A stretch of DNA of 64,000 nt, from contig NZ_CAMZOF010000005.1 in the NCBI RefSeq assembly GCF_947331435.1, positions 186,001-250,000 of the forward strand, read 5' to 3'. The notes under the pieces were generated by a model. The model ran no database searches. It was not told the DNA's origin and worked only from the letters and a program-made list of their open reading frames with translations. The stretch is from Pelagibius sp. Alg239-R121 (GTDB lineage: Bacteria > Pseudomonadota > Alphaproteobacteria > Kiloniellales > Kiloniellaceae). Both the position numbers and the translations under genes were made by a program. How positions within the stretch are numbered: position 1 is the first letter of the stretch; each line of letters opens with the position of its first letter. This document shows positions 44,261 through 53,844 of the stretch, piece by piece.

Positions 44261-44777
44261 GGCGCGGCATCAGTTCAACAAGATTGCAGGGCTTGTGCCG
44301 GGAATCCAGCTGGAACCTGAGAATCTCGCCCCAACCATCCTTACAGGCAGAGGGCGAACCCGGCAGTGCGAAGAGATAGGTGCCGTCGGCGACACCGCCA
44401 AGCGCCCGGCTTTGGATGGTTGAGGTGCCGATCTTTTGGTAGCTCAACCAGCGGAACAGCTCGCCGAATCCTTCGATTTCCTTGTCAAGCACGGCCTTCA
44501 TCGCTTCCGGTGTTGTATCGCGGCCTGTCACCCCGGTGCCGCCGGTCGTGATCACCACATCGATACCTGGATCGGCACAATAGGCCCTGAGTCTTGCCAC
44601 AATCGCATCGTAATCGTCACGAATGATCTCGCGTTTGGCGACTTTGTGCTTGTCGTCTTCGATCATCTCACAGAGGACTCGACCGGACTTGTCGTCTTCC
44701 AGAGTTCGGCTGTCTGAGACCGTAAGAACTGCGATGTTGACGGGAAGAAAAGGAATGCTCTCGTCGATGCGCGCCAT
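44232..44777 (-). CDS. moaB: Molybdenum cofactor biosynthesis protein B
   Basis: A 181-residue MogA/MoaB-fold protein, which adenylates molybdopterin or assists molybdenum insertion. Motifs: [37 protein letters not shown] and [14 protein letters not shown]. The short C-terminal basic tail is normal. It begins two bases after the stop of the transglycosylase gene, with the RBS inside that gene, so translation is likely coupled. Confidence 0.93.
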   Translation of the reverse strand: MARIDESIPFLPVNIAVLTVSDSRTLEDDKSGRVLCEMIEDDKHKVAKREIIRDDYDAIVARLRAYCADPGIDVVITTGGTGVTGRDTTPEAMKAVLDKEIEGFGELFRWLSYQKIGTSTIQSRALGGVADGTYLFALPGSPSACKDGWGEILRFQLDSRHKPCNLVELMPRLKEHLKAAG

Positions 44778-44779
44778 AG

Positions 44780-46768
44780 TTACTGTTGGCCGGTACGGGC
44801 TCCTGCACCTGTACTGGCCACCCTCGTTCGGTTGCTGTCGAGGGATTCATACTGCGGCCAGTCGCCTGCGGCAATGGCTTCTAGCGAAGGGGTGTCCTGA
44901 CCCAGACGCGTGCGGTAAATCCAGAGATTGGCCAGCACGCGCTCGACGAACAAGCGGGTTTCGCGCGACGGCAGGCTCTCGATGAACAGCAATGGGTCGT
45001 TGTTGAAATCCATCCGCCGCTGCCATTTGTTGAGATTGCCCGGACCGCCGTTGTAAGCGGTGGTCAGCCGGAACAGGTCGCCCTGCACAAAATTGTGCTT
45101 GAGCAGATAGGCGATGTAATTCTGTCCCAGTTTCATATTCAGCGTCGGCTCGTAGAGTTTGCGCTTCTTCTTGCCACGGAAGCTCTGCTTCGAGATGTAA
45201 CCCGCTGTGGCCGGCATTAATTGCAGTAGACCCCGCGCACCATCTGGGCTCTTGGCGCGAGGGTTGAAGGAAGACTCCTGGCGCATCACCGCATAGATGA
45301 GGGCGCGGTCCAGCTTGAAGCCGCCTTCGGGACTCCAGGGTGGAATTGGATAGAGTGCGGCATCGATTGCGTCGCTGTCGGCACCATTGGTTTGATAGCG
45401 GGCGAGGCGCGACCCTAGTTTGTAGGCGAGGTTCGGCAGCCCGACCAACTCGGACAGCGTCAACAGAGCTTCTGTCAGGTTCGGATCATTCGCTTCGACG
45501 AGCCGCATGAGTTCGCCCTGGGCGTCGTCCCAGCGGTTGATTTGCGCCAATGCGAGTGCGCGTCCACCTTCCGGTATTGCCTGCAGCCTGGCCAGCTCGG
45601 CAGTGTCGATTTCCTCCAGATGGGAGGTGAACTCCAGATCCCGGCCCAGGGCGCGGCGTGCCAGCAGGCCGTAGAAGGTGCGCGGGTAAGCTGAGGCGAG
45701 ATTCAGCCAGCGGCTCATGTCGGCGGGCTTGCGGAGTTTCAGGTTAACGCGCGCCGCCCAATAAGCTCCGGCGGCGGTGTTCCAACCCGAAGCACGCTCT
45801 GCTGTGGCCAGATACTCGAAGTGTTCGCCGGCTTTTTGAAATTCGCCGAGACGCCAAGCCGCGAGGCCCGCGATCCAATCAGCGATCGGTACATGGAGCC
45901 TTGAACGGGCAGCAGCGGCGCTCGCCAGTTTGTAGGCTTTTTGATCATCGCCGTAATAGAACCAAGCGGCTGCGATCTTTGTATAACCGTCATCGATTTC
46001 GGCACGATGAAGAAGGCGCTTCGCCTTTTTTCCGGTCAGCAGTTTTTCGGTGACGCTCAGCCGGGTCCGCAAGGCATTGCGGCGGATCTGGCGTTTCAAG
46101 CTGTTCGCGGCACGTCGGTTGGCACGGCTCAGTTTTTTTCTGGGCAGTTTGTAGAAGCGCTTTTTAGCCTTTGTGGTCGTTGTGCCGAGAGCTGCCGAGC
46201 GAGGTTCGGCCCGGCGAACCTGAGGTGGGGTCGGCATCCGGTAGTTCTTTGGCCGACGCTTCAGGGCAAGCTTATAGAGTCTTGGAGCCTGCGGGTGGTC
46301 GGCATAGGCCTTCAGCCAGCTGCTGAGTTCCTTGTATTTGGAACGATAGGCGGTGGGGTGCAGGTAGCGCTGGGCCAGGATATGCCCCATAAGCCGTTGA
46401 TCGCTCAATTGCGCGATCTTTTTGTCCGCCTGGCGCCACTTTCCGGCTTTCTGCAATTTGAAAATATCGCGATAGAGCTTCGCGTCATCTTCAGTCAGTA
46501 CTTTCGGTGGGGTCTGGGGCTGTAAAGCTTGGGGCATCGGCTGCACCGGAGCTGCCACAGAAACCTGAGTGGTGCCGCGTGTCTTCGCCTGCTCTGCTGC
46601 TTGGGCGCTGCTGGCGAGCGAAATAGTCACATCCGTTGATACTAAAAGTCCGCCGAGGACCAGCAGGGCCGCAGCCGTGCAGAGGCCAACACTCGAGCGT
46701 GAGGATAAACCGAGTGTTGCGCCGGCGCGGCAAAGCGTCGAAACGCGAAAGTTTACGGACAGATTCAA
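44780..46768 (-). CDS. Soluble lytic murein transglycosylase, Slt family
   Basis: A 662-residue periplasmic enzyme: signal sequence in the first 55 residues (SVGLCTAAALLVLGGLLVS), a long alpha-helical superhelix domain (about 95-470) with a basic insertion rich in K and R near 180-230, and the C-terminal catalytic domain (about 490-630): VMRQESSFNPRAKSPDGARG with the catalytic Glu, LLQLMPATA and TAYNGGPGNLNKW. It cleaves peptidoglycan with 1,6-anhydro ends. The start is TTG 46768, with GGGGG five bases before it. A short C-terminal tail of 30 residues is less conserved. Confidence 0.92.
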   Translation of the reverse strand: MNLSVNFRVSTLCRAGATLGLSSRSSVGLCTAAALLVLGGLLVSTDVTISLASSAQAAEQAKTRGTTQVSVAAPVQPMPQALQPQTPPKVLTEDDAKLYRDIFKLQKAGKWRQADKKIAQLSDQRLMGHILAQRYLHPTAYRSKYKELSSWLKAYADHPQAPRLYKLALKRRPKNYRMPTPPQVRRAEPRSAALGTTTTKAKKRFYKLPRKKLSRANRRAANSLKRQIRRNALRTRLSVTEKLLTGKKAKRLLHRAEIDDGYTKIAAAWFYYGDDQKAYKLASAAAARSRLHVPIADWIAGLAAWRLGEFQKAGEHFEYLATAERASGWNTAAGAYWAARVNLKLRKPADMSRWLNLASAYPRTFYGLLARRALGRDLEFTSHLEEIDTAELARLQAIPEGGRALALAQINRWDDAQGELMRLVEANDPNLTEALLTLSELVGLPNLAYKLGSRLARYQTNGADSDAIDAALYPIPPWSPEGGFKLDRALIYAVMRQESSFNPRAKSPDGARGLLQLMPATAGYISKQSFRGKKKRKLYEPTLNMKLGQNYIAYLLKHNFVQGDLFRLTTAYNGGPGNLNKWQRRMDFNNDPLLFIESLPSRETRLFVERVLANLWIYRTRLGQDTPSLEAIAAGDWPQYESLDSNRTRVASTGAGARTGQQ

Positions 46769-46859
46769 GAGACCCCCGAAGATGCCGTTAAAGGTTAATC
46801 AATGCAGCACAGGACTGCAATAAACGGCTTAAACTATATGGATAAAGAAGGGGTTAAGG

Positions 46860-47768
46860 TTACCGCTCCTTAACCTCGATGACTGGATCCTCGCCCGACT
46901 CCATGGCATGCGCCAGCGAGAGGAGGTCCCTCCAGGCCAGGCGTTTCTGCGCAGGTTGCCGAAGAAGATAGGCAGGATGCAGCGTCGCAAGCGCCGGGAT
47001 CGGCCGATCCAGCCCCGCGGTCTGATAGTGTCCCCAGTGGCCGCGTAGCTTCAGGATGCCTTCCCGGCGATCCAGTAGGGTTTTTGCCGAAATGCCGCCC
47101 ACCATCACGATATGGCTGGGGTTGACCAGTTCCACGTGACGTTCAACAAACGGCAAACAGGAAGCTATTTCGCCGGCGGTTGGGGTTCTGTTGCCCGGTG
47201 GCCGCCAGAACAGCAGGTTGGTGATATAGACCGAGGTTCGGTCCAGGCCGATGTAAGACAGCATCTGATCCAGCAACTGGCCGCTGGCACCGACGAAAGG
47301 CAGCCCCTGCCGGTCCTCCTGGGCACCGGGTGCTTCACCGATCAGCATGACACGAGCCTGCGGATTACCATCTGCAAAACAAAGGTTCATGGCCGTCTGC
47401 TTTAGGGGGCAACCTTCAAACGCGGCGACAGCGGTACGCAGTTCCTCGACCGTCGTTGCTTCGCGCGCCTGTTTTCGGGCGTTGACGAGAGTGTCTTCGG
47501 TTGAGGAAAGGTTGCCTGCGCTGGGCTGCCAAAGCGGCGGTTGCGGCGCCTCCTGGAACCGGCCTTTCGCGTTGGTCTGCTCCACCGCCTGCACCGGCGG
47601 AGCTGTTGCGGTTCTTTGTTGTGCTGCTGCTTGTGGCGGTATCGGTGCGGCTGTACGATCGATCGCCTCCTCCCCGATCGTTTCGTCGGCGCCGGCGTCG
47701 ATCAGCCACTGGAGAGCAGAAAGCGCTTCCGAATTTTGTGAAGAATCTGGGGGTGGAGTCGTGACCAT
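46860..47768 (-). CDS. Family 4 uracil-DNA glycosylase
   Basis: A 302-residue iron-sulfur UDG. After a Pro/Ala/Gln-rich N-terminal region of about 100 residues comes the catalytic domain: [37 protein letters not shown] and [20 protein letters not shown]. The usual CxxC at the front of the domain appears as EGCPLK, with only one of its two cysteines; other cysteines (NLCFADG, SCLPFV) are nearby. This may be the alphaproteobacterial form. It repairs deaminated cytosine. It is divergent from ETF-QO across 359 bases. Confidence 0.9.
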   Translation of the reverse strand: MVTTPPPDSSQNSEALSALQWLIDAGADETIGEEAIDRTAAPIPPQAAAQQRTATAPPVQAVEQTNAKGRFQEAPQPPLWQPSAGNLSSTEDTLVNARKQAREATTVEELRTAVAAFEGCPLKQTAMNLCFADGNPQARVMLIGEAPGAQEDRQGLPFVGASGQLLDQMLSYIGLDRTSVYITNLLFWRPPGNRTPTAGEIASCLPFVERHVELVNPSHIVMVGGISAKTLLDRREGILKLRGHWGHYQTAGLDRPIPALATLHPAYLLRQPAQKRLAWRDLLSLAHAMESGEDPVIEVKER

Positions 47769-48027
47769 GGCGTGAAACTACCAAAACACGACGCGTTCCG
47801 AAACGCGGAGTCTTGGAGATTGTCGAATTTCTTTGATATAGGACGTCTTTGTGGTCGGGGTCTACAAACCCGGCGTTAGGATGAAGATAAATTGTGCTTG
47901 TGTTTCAGGGCTTCGATTGGAAGAAGCTTTGGAAGGCAGGTAGCTATTGCGCATTTGGCGATTGGTGGACCGGACTGCGAAGGGCGCAAAGTTTCTAAAT
48001 TGACGTATGCGTCAAGAAGGTGACGTA
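47769..48027. other. Divergent promoter region, UDG and ETF-QO
   Basis: No gene is supported. It holds the promoters of both flanking genes and the palindrome at 48000-48015. A GTCTACAAACCC and nearby AT-rich block around 47810-47900 may include a promoter, but no box was fixed. Confidence 0.4.
48000..48015. promoter_or_regulatory. Palindromic operator candidate before ETF-QO
   Basis: TTGACG (48000-48005), TATG, CGTCAA (48010-48015) form a 16-base palindrome with a 4-base centre. A third copy of the half-site, GTGACGTAA, follows at 48020-48028. It is of the form bound by TetR or MerR regulators, but the protein is not known. Confidence 0.45.
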
Positions 48028-48138
48028 ATGCGCGATATGGGTGGTCGCCAATTTGGCGGAGAAACGACAATGGGCAGACTGACGCGGGCGGACCGCCGCC
48101 AGATCTGCACGATGGAGGAGCGGATTAATGGAACGTGA
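48028..48138 (+). CDS. Possible small upstream ORF of ETF-QO (36 aa)
   Basis: A 36-codon frame begins at ATG 48028 with AGAAGG eight bases upstream and ends at TGA 48136-48138, overlapping the first codons of the ETF-QO gene in another frame. The peptide is basic (for example [18 protein letters not shown]). It could couple translation to the next gene. No homolog is recognised; it may be chance. Confidence 0.3.
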   Translation: MRDMGGRQFGGETTMGRLTRADRRQICTMEERINGT

Positions 48139-49789
48139 GTTCATGGAGTATGACGTCGTCATCGTAGGCGCCGGTCCTGCCGGATTGTCGGCGGCGATTA
48201 AACTCCGTCAGTTGTCGGCTGAGTCGGGTAGGGAAATTTCGGTCTGCGTCCTGGAAAAGGGGTCCGAAGTGGGCGCCCACATACTTTCCGGTGCCGTTCT
48301 GGAGCCACGGGCCATGGACGAGCTGTTTCCCGATTGGAAGGAGCAGGGCGCGCCCTTGAACATTCCGGTCGCGGACGAAAAGTTCATGGTTCTGACCGAG
48401 AAGGGCAAAATGTCGGTGCCGGTCGGCCTGTTGCCTCCGCAACTTCAGAATCACGGCAATTACATCGTGTCCCTCGGCAACGTCTGCCGTTGGCTGGGCG
48501 AACAGGCCGAGGCGTTGGGCGTTGAGATCTATCCCGGCTTTGCTGCCTCCGAGGTCGTCTATCACGAGGATGGCCGGGTGAAAGGCGTCGCGACCGGCGA
48601 CATGGGTGTGGGCAAAGACGGCGAGCAAAAGACAACCTACCAGCAAGGCATGGAACTGCACGGCAAATACGTCCTGTTTGGCGAAGGCTGCCGCGGTTCG
48701 CTGACCAAGACCCTGTTCGAACGCTTCGACCTGCGCGCCGACTGTGATCCCCAGACCTATGGTATCGGTCTTAAGGAGCTCTGGCAGCTGGATCCGGAGA
48801 AGCACAAGGAGGGCACGGTCATCCATACCGCGGGCTGGCCCATGAACACCAGCACCTGGGGTGGGTCCTTCATTTACCACCTGGATAACAATCAGGCCTA
48901 TGTGGGCTATGTGGTCGGCCTCGACTACGAGAACCCGCATCTCTCGCCCTTCGAAGAATTCCAGCGCTTCAAGACCCACCCCGCCATCCGCGAAATGCTG
49001 GAGGGCGGAAAGCGCATCTCTTACGGCGCCCGCGCATTGAATGAAGGTGGGTTGCAATCTTTGCCGCGTCTGGTATTCCCCGGCGGTGCTTTGATCGGGT
49101 GTTCCGCGGGCTTCCTGAACGTGCCCAAAATCAAAGGCAGTCATAATGCCATGAAGAGCGGCATGCTCGCCGCCGAAGCGGCTTTCGAGGCCTTGACGGC
49201 CGTTGGCGAAGAGGAAACACCGGCACCGGTCCTCGATAGCTACGTGACCAAGTTCGAAGGTTCCTGGGTCTACGAGGAGCTCCATAAGGCCCGGAATTTC
49301 CGTCCGGCCTTCAACAAGTGGGGCCTCTATGGCTCAATGATCTACGGCGGGCTCGATCTCAAGATCCTCGGCGGCAAGGCACCCTGGACTTTCCATTACA
49401 AGCACGCCGATCATGAATGTCTGCGCCCGGCGGCGGAGATGCCAAAGATCGAGTATCCTAAGCCGGACGGAGTCATTTCGTTCGACCGCCTGTCTTCGGT
49501 CTTTATCTCGAACACCAACCATGAGGAAGACCAGCCGGTCCATCTAACCCTCAAGGACGCCAGTGTTCCGGTCGACCATAACCTGGCGATCTATGATGCT
49601 CCTGAGCAGCGGTTTTGCCCTGCAGGCGTCTACGAAATTGTGCGCGAGGATGACGGATCCAACCCGAGACTGCAGATCAACGCTCAGAATTGTGTGCACT
49701 GTAAGACCTGTGATATCAAGGATCCGACACAGAACATTAACTGGGTCACACCGGAAGGTGGCGGCGGACCGAATTATCCGAACATGTAG
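48128..49789 (+). CDS. Electron transfer flavoprotein-ubiquinone oxidoreductase
   Basis: A 553-residue membrane-associated enzyme passing electrons from ETF to ubiquinone in fatty-acid and amino-acid oxidation. FAD-binding [17 protein letters not shown] at the N-terminus; the quinone-binding region near [32 protein letters not shown]; and the C-terminal [4Fe-4S] ligands FCPAGVY and [10 protein letters not shown] followed by [18 protein letters not shown]. Length and ending are standard. GGAGGAG seven bases before the ATG fixes the start. A terminator follows. Confidence 0.96.
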   Translation: MEREFMEYDVVIVGAGPAGLSAAIKLRQLSAESGREISVCVLEKGSEVGAHILSGAVLEPRAMDELFPDWKEQGAPLNIPVADEKFMVLTEKGKMSVPVGLLPPQLQNHGNYIVSLGNVCRWLGEQAEALGVEIYPGFAASEVVYHEDGRVKGVATGDMGVGKDGEQKTTYQQGMELHGKYVLFGEGCRGSLTKTLFERFDLRADCDPQTYGIGLKELWQLDPEKHKEGTVIHTAGWPMNTSTWGGSFIYHLDNNQAYVGYVVGLDYENPHLSPFEEFQRFKTHPAIREMLEGGKRISYGARALNEGGLQSLPRLVFPGGALIGCSAGFLNVPKIKGSHNAMKSGMLAAEAAFEALTAVGEEETPAPVLDSYVTKFEGSWVYEELHKARNFRPAFNKWGLYGSMIYGGLDLKILGGKAPWTFHYKHADHECLRPAAEMPKIEYPKPDGVISFDRLSSVFISNTNHEEDQPVHLTLKDASVPVDHNLAIYDAPEQRFCPAGVYEIVREDDGSNPRLQINAQNCVHCKTCDIKDPTQNINWVTPEGGGGPNYPNM

Positions 49790-49813
49790 GCACTTCGCTG
49801 CAGATTGAACGAG

Positions 49814-49849
49814 AAGAGCACCGCTGTTTTTCACCGGTGCTCTTTTTCT
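49814..49849 (+). terminator. Terminator of the ETF-QO gene
   Basis: Stem AAGAGCACCG (49814-49823) with CGGTGCTCTT (49835-49844), followed by TTTCTT. It is 25 bases past the stop codon and also faces the convergent TetR gene. Confidence 0.85.
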
Positions 49850-49868
49850 TACTGCCGGCGCTACAGAG

Positions 49869-50501
49869 CTATTCTGGGGCTCTATTGTCGCATAGACAGC
49901 TTTCGAGGTAATCGTCACAGATCTTGATCGCCCGTTCGACCGTCATATTGTCCTTGCCGACCGCCAAGCTGCCCCACAGACCGTCTAACAGCATTAGTAG
50001 ACCGACAGCGGCCTGCTCTGCGTCGCAGCGGCATCCTCGTAACTTGGCAGCTTCATTGAACAGAGGGGCCGTCAAGGCTTGCCAGGACTGGCTGAAACGC
50101 TTGAGTGGCTCCCGATAGGCTGGCATCGAGCGGCTGGCATTTACAAAGGCCTGCATGGCGCCGATCACTGCTGGCCGATAGGTGGGCGGCGTGAAGCTGA
50201 GGCGAACTATCCGCCGCAGCTTTTCATGCGGCTCAAGGTCGGCTGCGGCAATCACCTCTCTTTTCTTCTCGAGACCTTCATCGAACCAGGCCTTCAGTGT
50301 GGCGACCAGCAATTCTTCCTTGCCGGAAAAGTAGTGCCCGATCAGACCGCGTGACGCCCCTGCAAGCCGGCAGATCCGATCAACCGTAGCGCCGGCAATA
50401 TCATGCTGCGCAACGGCTTCCAAAGCGGCGCGCAACAGCGCCTGACGACGATACACGCGAATTTCCGGCTGTGTTCTGGGGCGCGCGATGTGTTGAGGCA
50501 T
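49869..50501 (-). CDS. TetR-family repressor, BetI-like
   Basis: A 210-residue regulator with an N-terminal helix-turn-helix (RAALEAVAQHDIAGATVDRICRLAGAS... ending in GLIGHYFSGKEELLVA) and a helical ligand domain. The sequence is BetI-like (TetR_N with a BetI C-terminal type), which does not prove choline sensing. The ATG at 50501 is preferred: GGGAGGAG lies eight bases upstream; the frame is open to a TTG at 50507. It is divergent from a phytanoyl-CoA dioxygenase-type gene, the probable target. Confidence 0.88.
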   Translation of the reverse strand: MPQHIARPRTQPEIRVYRRQALLRAALEAVAQHDIAGATVDRICRLAGASRGLIGHYFSGKEELLVATLKAWFDEGLEKKREVIAAADLEPHEKLRRIVRLSFTPPTYRPAVIGAMQAFVNASRSMPAYREPLKRFSQSWQALTAPLFNEAAKLRGCRCDAEQAAVGLLMLLDGLWGSLAVGKDNMTVERAIKICDDYLESCLCDNRAPE

Positions 50502-50630
50502 TTCCAATACTCCTCCCGTTGATCAGCACGTCCTGAATTCGACAGGTAACATATGTTTGTTGATCGTCCAACTTTTTCATTCTACGTGATTTTGATGGAC
50601 ACAGCATCTGATTGCGGAAAGGCCGGAAAG
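50502..50630. promoter_or_regulatory. Divergent promoter/operator, TetR and PhyH genes
   Basis: 129 bases between the divergent starts. AACATATGTT (50548-50557) is a perfect palindrome, and the heptamer GTTGATC occurs twice (50518 and 50559). Either could be the TetR operator; no known consensus is matched. Confidence 0.35.
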
Positions 50631-51470
50631 ATGGACAAAGCTCTATACGACGCCACAGGGATCCATTGGCCCGTTCAGCTCTATGAACCCGATGAGGCCG
50701 CAAAACTCTATGATCGCTATTGCAGCTTTCAGACAGAAGTGAAGGCCCGACGGGGACGCGAAGCCTTTATCAAACCTCATTTGGTCTCCACCTGGCTCGA
50801 CGGCATTGTCAGGCATCCTGTCGTGGTTGCGGCCGTGGAAGCGGCGATCGGCCCGGATATATTGCTTTGGGAGTCCGACTTCTTTGTCAAAGCCGCAGGA
50901 AAAGGCACATACGTGGGTTGGCACCAGGATTCGCCGTACTGGGATCTCTCGACCAACGAGGTGGTTAGCGTTTGGCTCGCGCTCACAGCGTCAAAGGGAG
51001 AGATGGGGCCCTTGGTCGTGTTGCCCGGCAGTCACAGCGATGGGCAAATCGGTCGGCTCGACATCGAAGGATCGCCGCACGATGCCTATAGCGACGGCGA
51101 GCGGACGGCAGATGCGGGCAATCTGGTTTCCTTTGAACATAAATTGGATGGTTTGATCGACGAAACGACCGCCATCGAGGTTGAGTTGGAACCCGGTTAC
51201 TTTTCCGTTCACCATGTGGATTTGGTACATGGCGGGCAGCCCAATCGGAGCAGTTGCGATCGTGTTGGTTTCGTAATGCGTTTCATTTCCAGCAATACCT
51301 ACTGCAGAGCGGGGCGGGATTCCGCCACCCTGATCAGCGGGCGTGCGCCGGCATCGGAACACTTCGTGTTGGAGCCGCGCCCAAGCGCTGATTACACGAG
51401 AGAAGGTTTGGCTGCTCTGGAAGCCGCTTTGGCCTATCCCAGTGGTTTTGGTGATAAACCGCTAAAGTGA
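50631..51470 (+). CDS. Phytanoyl-CoA dioxygenase (PhyH) family protein
   Basis: A 279-residue Fe(II)/2-oxoglutarate oxygenase. Iron site: H and D in GWHQDSPYWDLS, distal His in SVHHVDLVHGGQPNRS with the 2OG Arg after it. The family also includes ectoine hydroxylase and other small-molecule hydroxylases; substrate unknown. ATG 50631 is chosen since GGAAAG precedes it and the conserved domain begins soon after (MDKALYDATGIHWPV); ATG at 50553 and 50595 are also in frame. Controlled probably by the divergent TetR protein. Confidence 0.87.
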   Translation: MDKALYDATGIHWPVQLYEPDEAAKLYDRYCSFQTEVKARRGREAFIKPHLVSTWLDGIVRHPVVVAAVEAAIGPDILLWESDFFVKAAGKGTYVGWHQDSPYWDLSTNEVVSVWLALTASKGEMGPLVVLPGSHSDGQIGRLDIEGSPHDAYSDGERTADAGNLVSFEHKLDGLIDETTAIEVELEPGYFSVHHVDLVHGGQPNRSSCDRVGFVMRFISSNTYCRAGRDSATLISGRAPASEHFVLEPRPSADYTREGLAALEAALAYPSGFGDKPLK

Positions 51471-51844
51471 ATCCGGCCATTAACGATAAGCTTGGTGGTT
51501 AACATCATTCTATTCGTTAAAATTTTTCCGGTCAGACCTCGAAATTGGGCAGCTTTCGACTATATTTTTCGGAAAAGAGATCACAATTTCGAGATTAACT
51601 CTATTTGACACTTTGTTGCCTGACATTTTGAGCCTCTTAACCCTATTTCAGGAGAATAGGCCAGTTTTCTTATGACGCGATTGGCATCCGTGGAAAGGCC
51701 AGTCAGAGCAGTCGACATTGTGGTTAAACGTCGGGAGCCCCGGCACCTTGATGTAAAGGCTATAACAAAGCGCCCGGATTCTGCGCCGTTGTGGCCGATG
51801 GTGTGACTCGGGTACACTCTCTGTCCGTTGTTCAGGAGAGCGAT
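51471..51844. other. Intergenic region before the TPR gene
   Basis: No gene is seen in these 374 bases. It includes an AT-rich part (51480-51600) likely to hold a promoter and, at its end, the AGGAG RBS at 51834-51838 used by the next gene. Confidence 0.45.
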
Positions 51845-53761
51845 TTGACGCGATACCTATTCGATCTACGCCCAGAGACGCACCCGAACACAGACCGACC
51901 GGTTTGTGTTGACGGGAAATCCGGTTCCGTGACCAGAGCCTATGTAGGGTCTGCCTTGAGCGGATCTGCAAGGAGCGGGAGGTCCGGAAGATGGCGGTTA
52001 GGCCGCATGATGCAGGTCGCGGCGATGGGCTTTGTGGCTGCCGCCTGCGCGGGGGGCGAAGCAACGCAGTCGCAAGCCGAACCGCAGACAGATGCGGTAT
52101 CCAACCGGATTATTCTCGCGGCGAACTCTGGTTCCGGCAGTGACGCTCTCACGCAGTCTCCGTTCGTATCGCCGTATGGTGCCTATCTCGCTGGTATCGT
52201 CGCCGGTTATGAGCGGGATGTGTCCGCAGCGACCGATTTCATGCTTTATGCCTTGCGGTTCGATCCAAACAATCCACAGCTTTTACGCCGCAGTTTCGCG
52301 CTGACAGCCGCCGACGGCCGCTACAAGAAGGCAACGGAGCTCGCCGAAAGCCTGGTTGAGTTGGAACCGACACACGGCATTGCCAATCTGGTGCTCGCGG
52401 TCGATGCCGCGTCGCGCGATGATTGGGAAGGCGCCGATAAGATCATTTCCGACCTGCCTTCGCGCGGCCTCAACACCCTGACGGGACCGATGATTCAGGC
52501 CTGGACTCAGGTGGCGCGCGGGGATCGTGAAGCTGCGCTGCAGCGTCTCGGCGTTCTCAAGGAGAACAAAGGTTTCAGCGTTCTCTATAAACTTCACTTG
52601 GCACTGATCAATGACGTCATGGGGGCAAGCGCGGAAGCGGAAGCCGCGTATCAGGAAATTCTGACAAGCGTCGGTGATCCGACTCTCCGGCTCGTCTGGC
52701 TGGTAGGGAATTTCTACGAACGCACAGGAAAGCCCGAGAAAGCGCGTGAGCTCTATCAGGCTTTCCTCGCCCGTCGGCCAAATTCAACACTGATGGAACC
52801 GATACTCCAACAGCTCGACAATGGTGTGGTCGCAAAACCGGAACTGAATGATGCCAAGGATGGAATCGCCGAGGTACTGTTCAATATCGCTGGTCTTCTC
52901 TCGCAGGAGCGTGCAGAGGATGCTGCGTTGGTCCACGTGCATCAAGCTCTGCGTCTGAAACCAGATTTCCTGGTGGCGAATGTTCTGTTGGGCGAAGTCT
53001 TGCAGTCGCAGCAGCGTGGTGATGAAGCAATCGCTGTTTATCGGGATGTCCCGACCGATTCGCCGTTTTCCTGGACGACACGTTTACGTATTGCCGAGGA
53101 ACTGGAACGGCTTGGCAGGGTCGATGACGCGGTTAGCGAACTGGAATCTTTAGCCTCTGTAGACCCCGAGCGCTTCGAACCCCTGTTCCGACTTGGCAAT
53201 CTGCTTCGTGGCGAAGAACGCTTCGAGGCTGCAGTTAAAGCCTATGACCGTGCCGCCAAGCGCCTTGGCGAACTGGAGGCGCAACATTGGACGCTGCTGT
53301 ATTTCCGCGGCATCGCTTTGGAGCGTTCGAAGAACTGGGTCCGGGCGGAAGCCGACTTCCTGAAGGCTCTGGAGTTGGAGCCCGAACAGCCTTTCGTCAT
53401 GAACTATCTTGCTTATTCCTGGGTGGAGAAGAAGCAGAACCTCACTGAGGCGCGCCAGATGCTCGTCCGTGCCGTCGAGCTACGCCCGGAGGACGGCTAC
53501 ATCGTCGACAGTCTGGGATGGGTTCTCTACCGCATGGGCGAGTATAAGAACGCTGTCGGTTACCTGGAGCAAGCCGTTGAATTACGGCCGCAGGACTCTG
53601 TGATCAACGATCATCTCGGCGACGCCTATTGGCGTGTCGGCCGGTTGAAGGAGGCCAGATTCCAATGGCGTCGCGCGCTCAGCCTGAAGCCGGAAGAAGA
53701 CCAGATTCCTGAGCTTCAGGGCAAGGTCGCCCGGGGTCTGAACGCGTCCAACGATATTTAA
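51845..53761 (+). CDS. Exported TPR-repeat protein, possible lipoprotein
   Basis: A 638-residue protein. TTG 51845 is chosen as start because AGGAG lies six bases before it; a GTG at 51791 is in frame but has no RBS. Unusually, about 55 polar residues precede a hydrophobic segment (MMQVAAMGFVAAACAGG) that ends in a possible lipobox VAAAC. The rest is a TPR-type helical array (for example YLEQAVELRPQDSVINDHLG near the C-terminus). Such proteins are common in alphaproteobacteria upstream of ispE, as here (83 bases). Function unknown; an assembly or scaffold role in the envelope is inferred. Confidence 0.83.
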   Translation: MTRYLFDLRPETHPNTDRPVCVDGKSGSVTRAYVGSALSGSARSGRSGRWRLGRMMQVAAMGFVAAACAGGEATQSQAEPQTDAVSNRIILAANSGSGSDALTQSPFVSPYGAYLAGIVAGYERDVSAATDFMLYALRFDPNNPQLLRRSFALTAADGRYKKATELAESLVELEPTHGIANLVLAVDAASRDDWEGADKIISDLPSRGLNTLTGPMIQAWTQVARGDREAALQRLGVLKENKGFSVLYKLHLALINDVMGASAEAEAAYQEILTSVGDPTLRLVWLVGNFYERTGKPEKARELYQAFLARRPNSTLMEPILQQLDNGVVAKPELNDAKDGIAEVLFNIAGLLSQERAEDAALVHVHQALRLKPDFLVANVLLGEVLQSQQRGDEAIAVYRDVPTDSPFSWTTRLRIAEELERLGRVDDAVSELESLASVDPERFEPLFRLGNLLRGEERFEAAVKAYDRAAKRLGELEAQHWTLLYFRGIALERSKNWVRAEADFLKALELEPEQPFVMNYLAYSWVEKKQNLTEARQMLVRAVELRPEDGYIVDSLGWVLYRMGEYKNAVGYLEQAVELRPQDSVINDHLGDAYWRVGRLKEARFQWRRALSLKPEEDQIPELQGKVARGLNASNDI

Positions 53762-53844
53762 GGGCTTTATCCGTTTCGCGTGACTCAGCCACCGTTTCAT
53801 ACCGTTAGGGTGTTTGGAAGCTCGAGCGGGTCTGTGTCGAAACC

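Noticed and set aside
48125-49285. 386-codon frame on the minus strand opposite ETF-QO
   Set aside because: ETF-QO on the plus strand is unmistakable; the opposite frame is open because of codon bias in GC-rich third positions.
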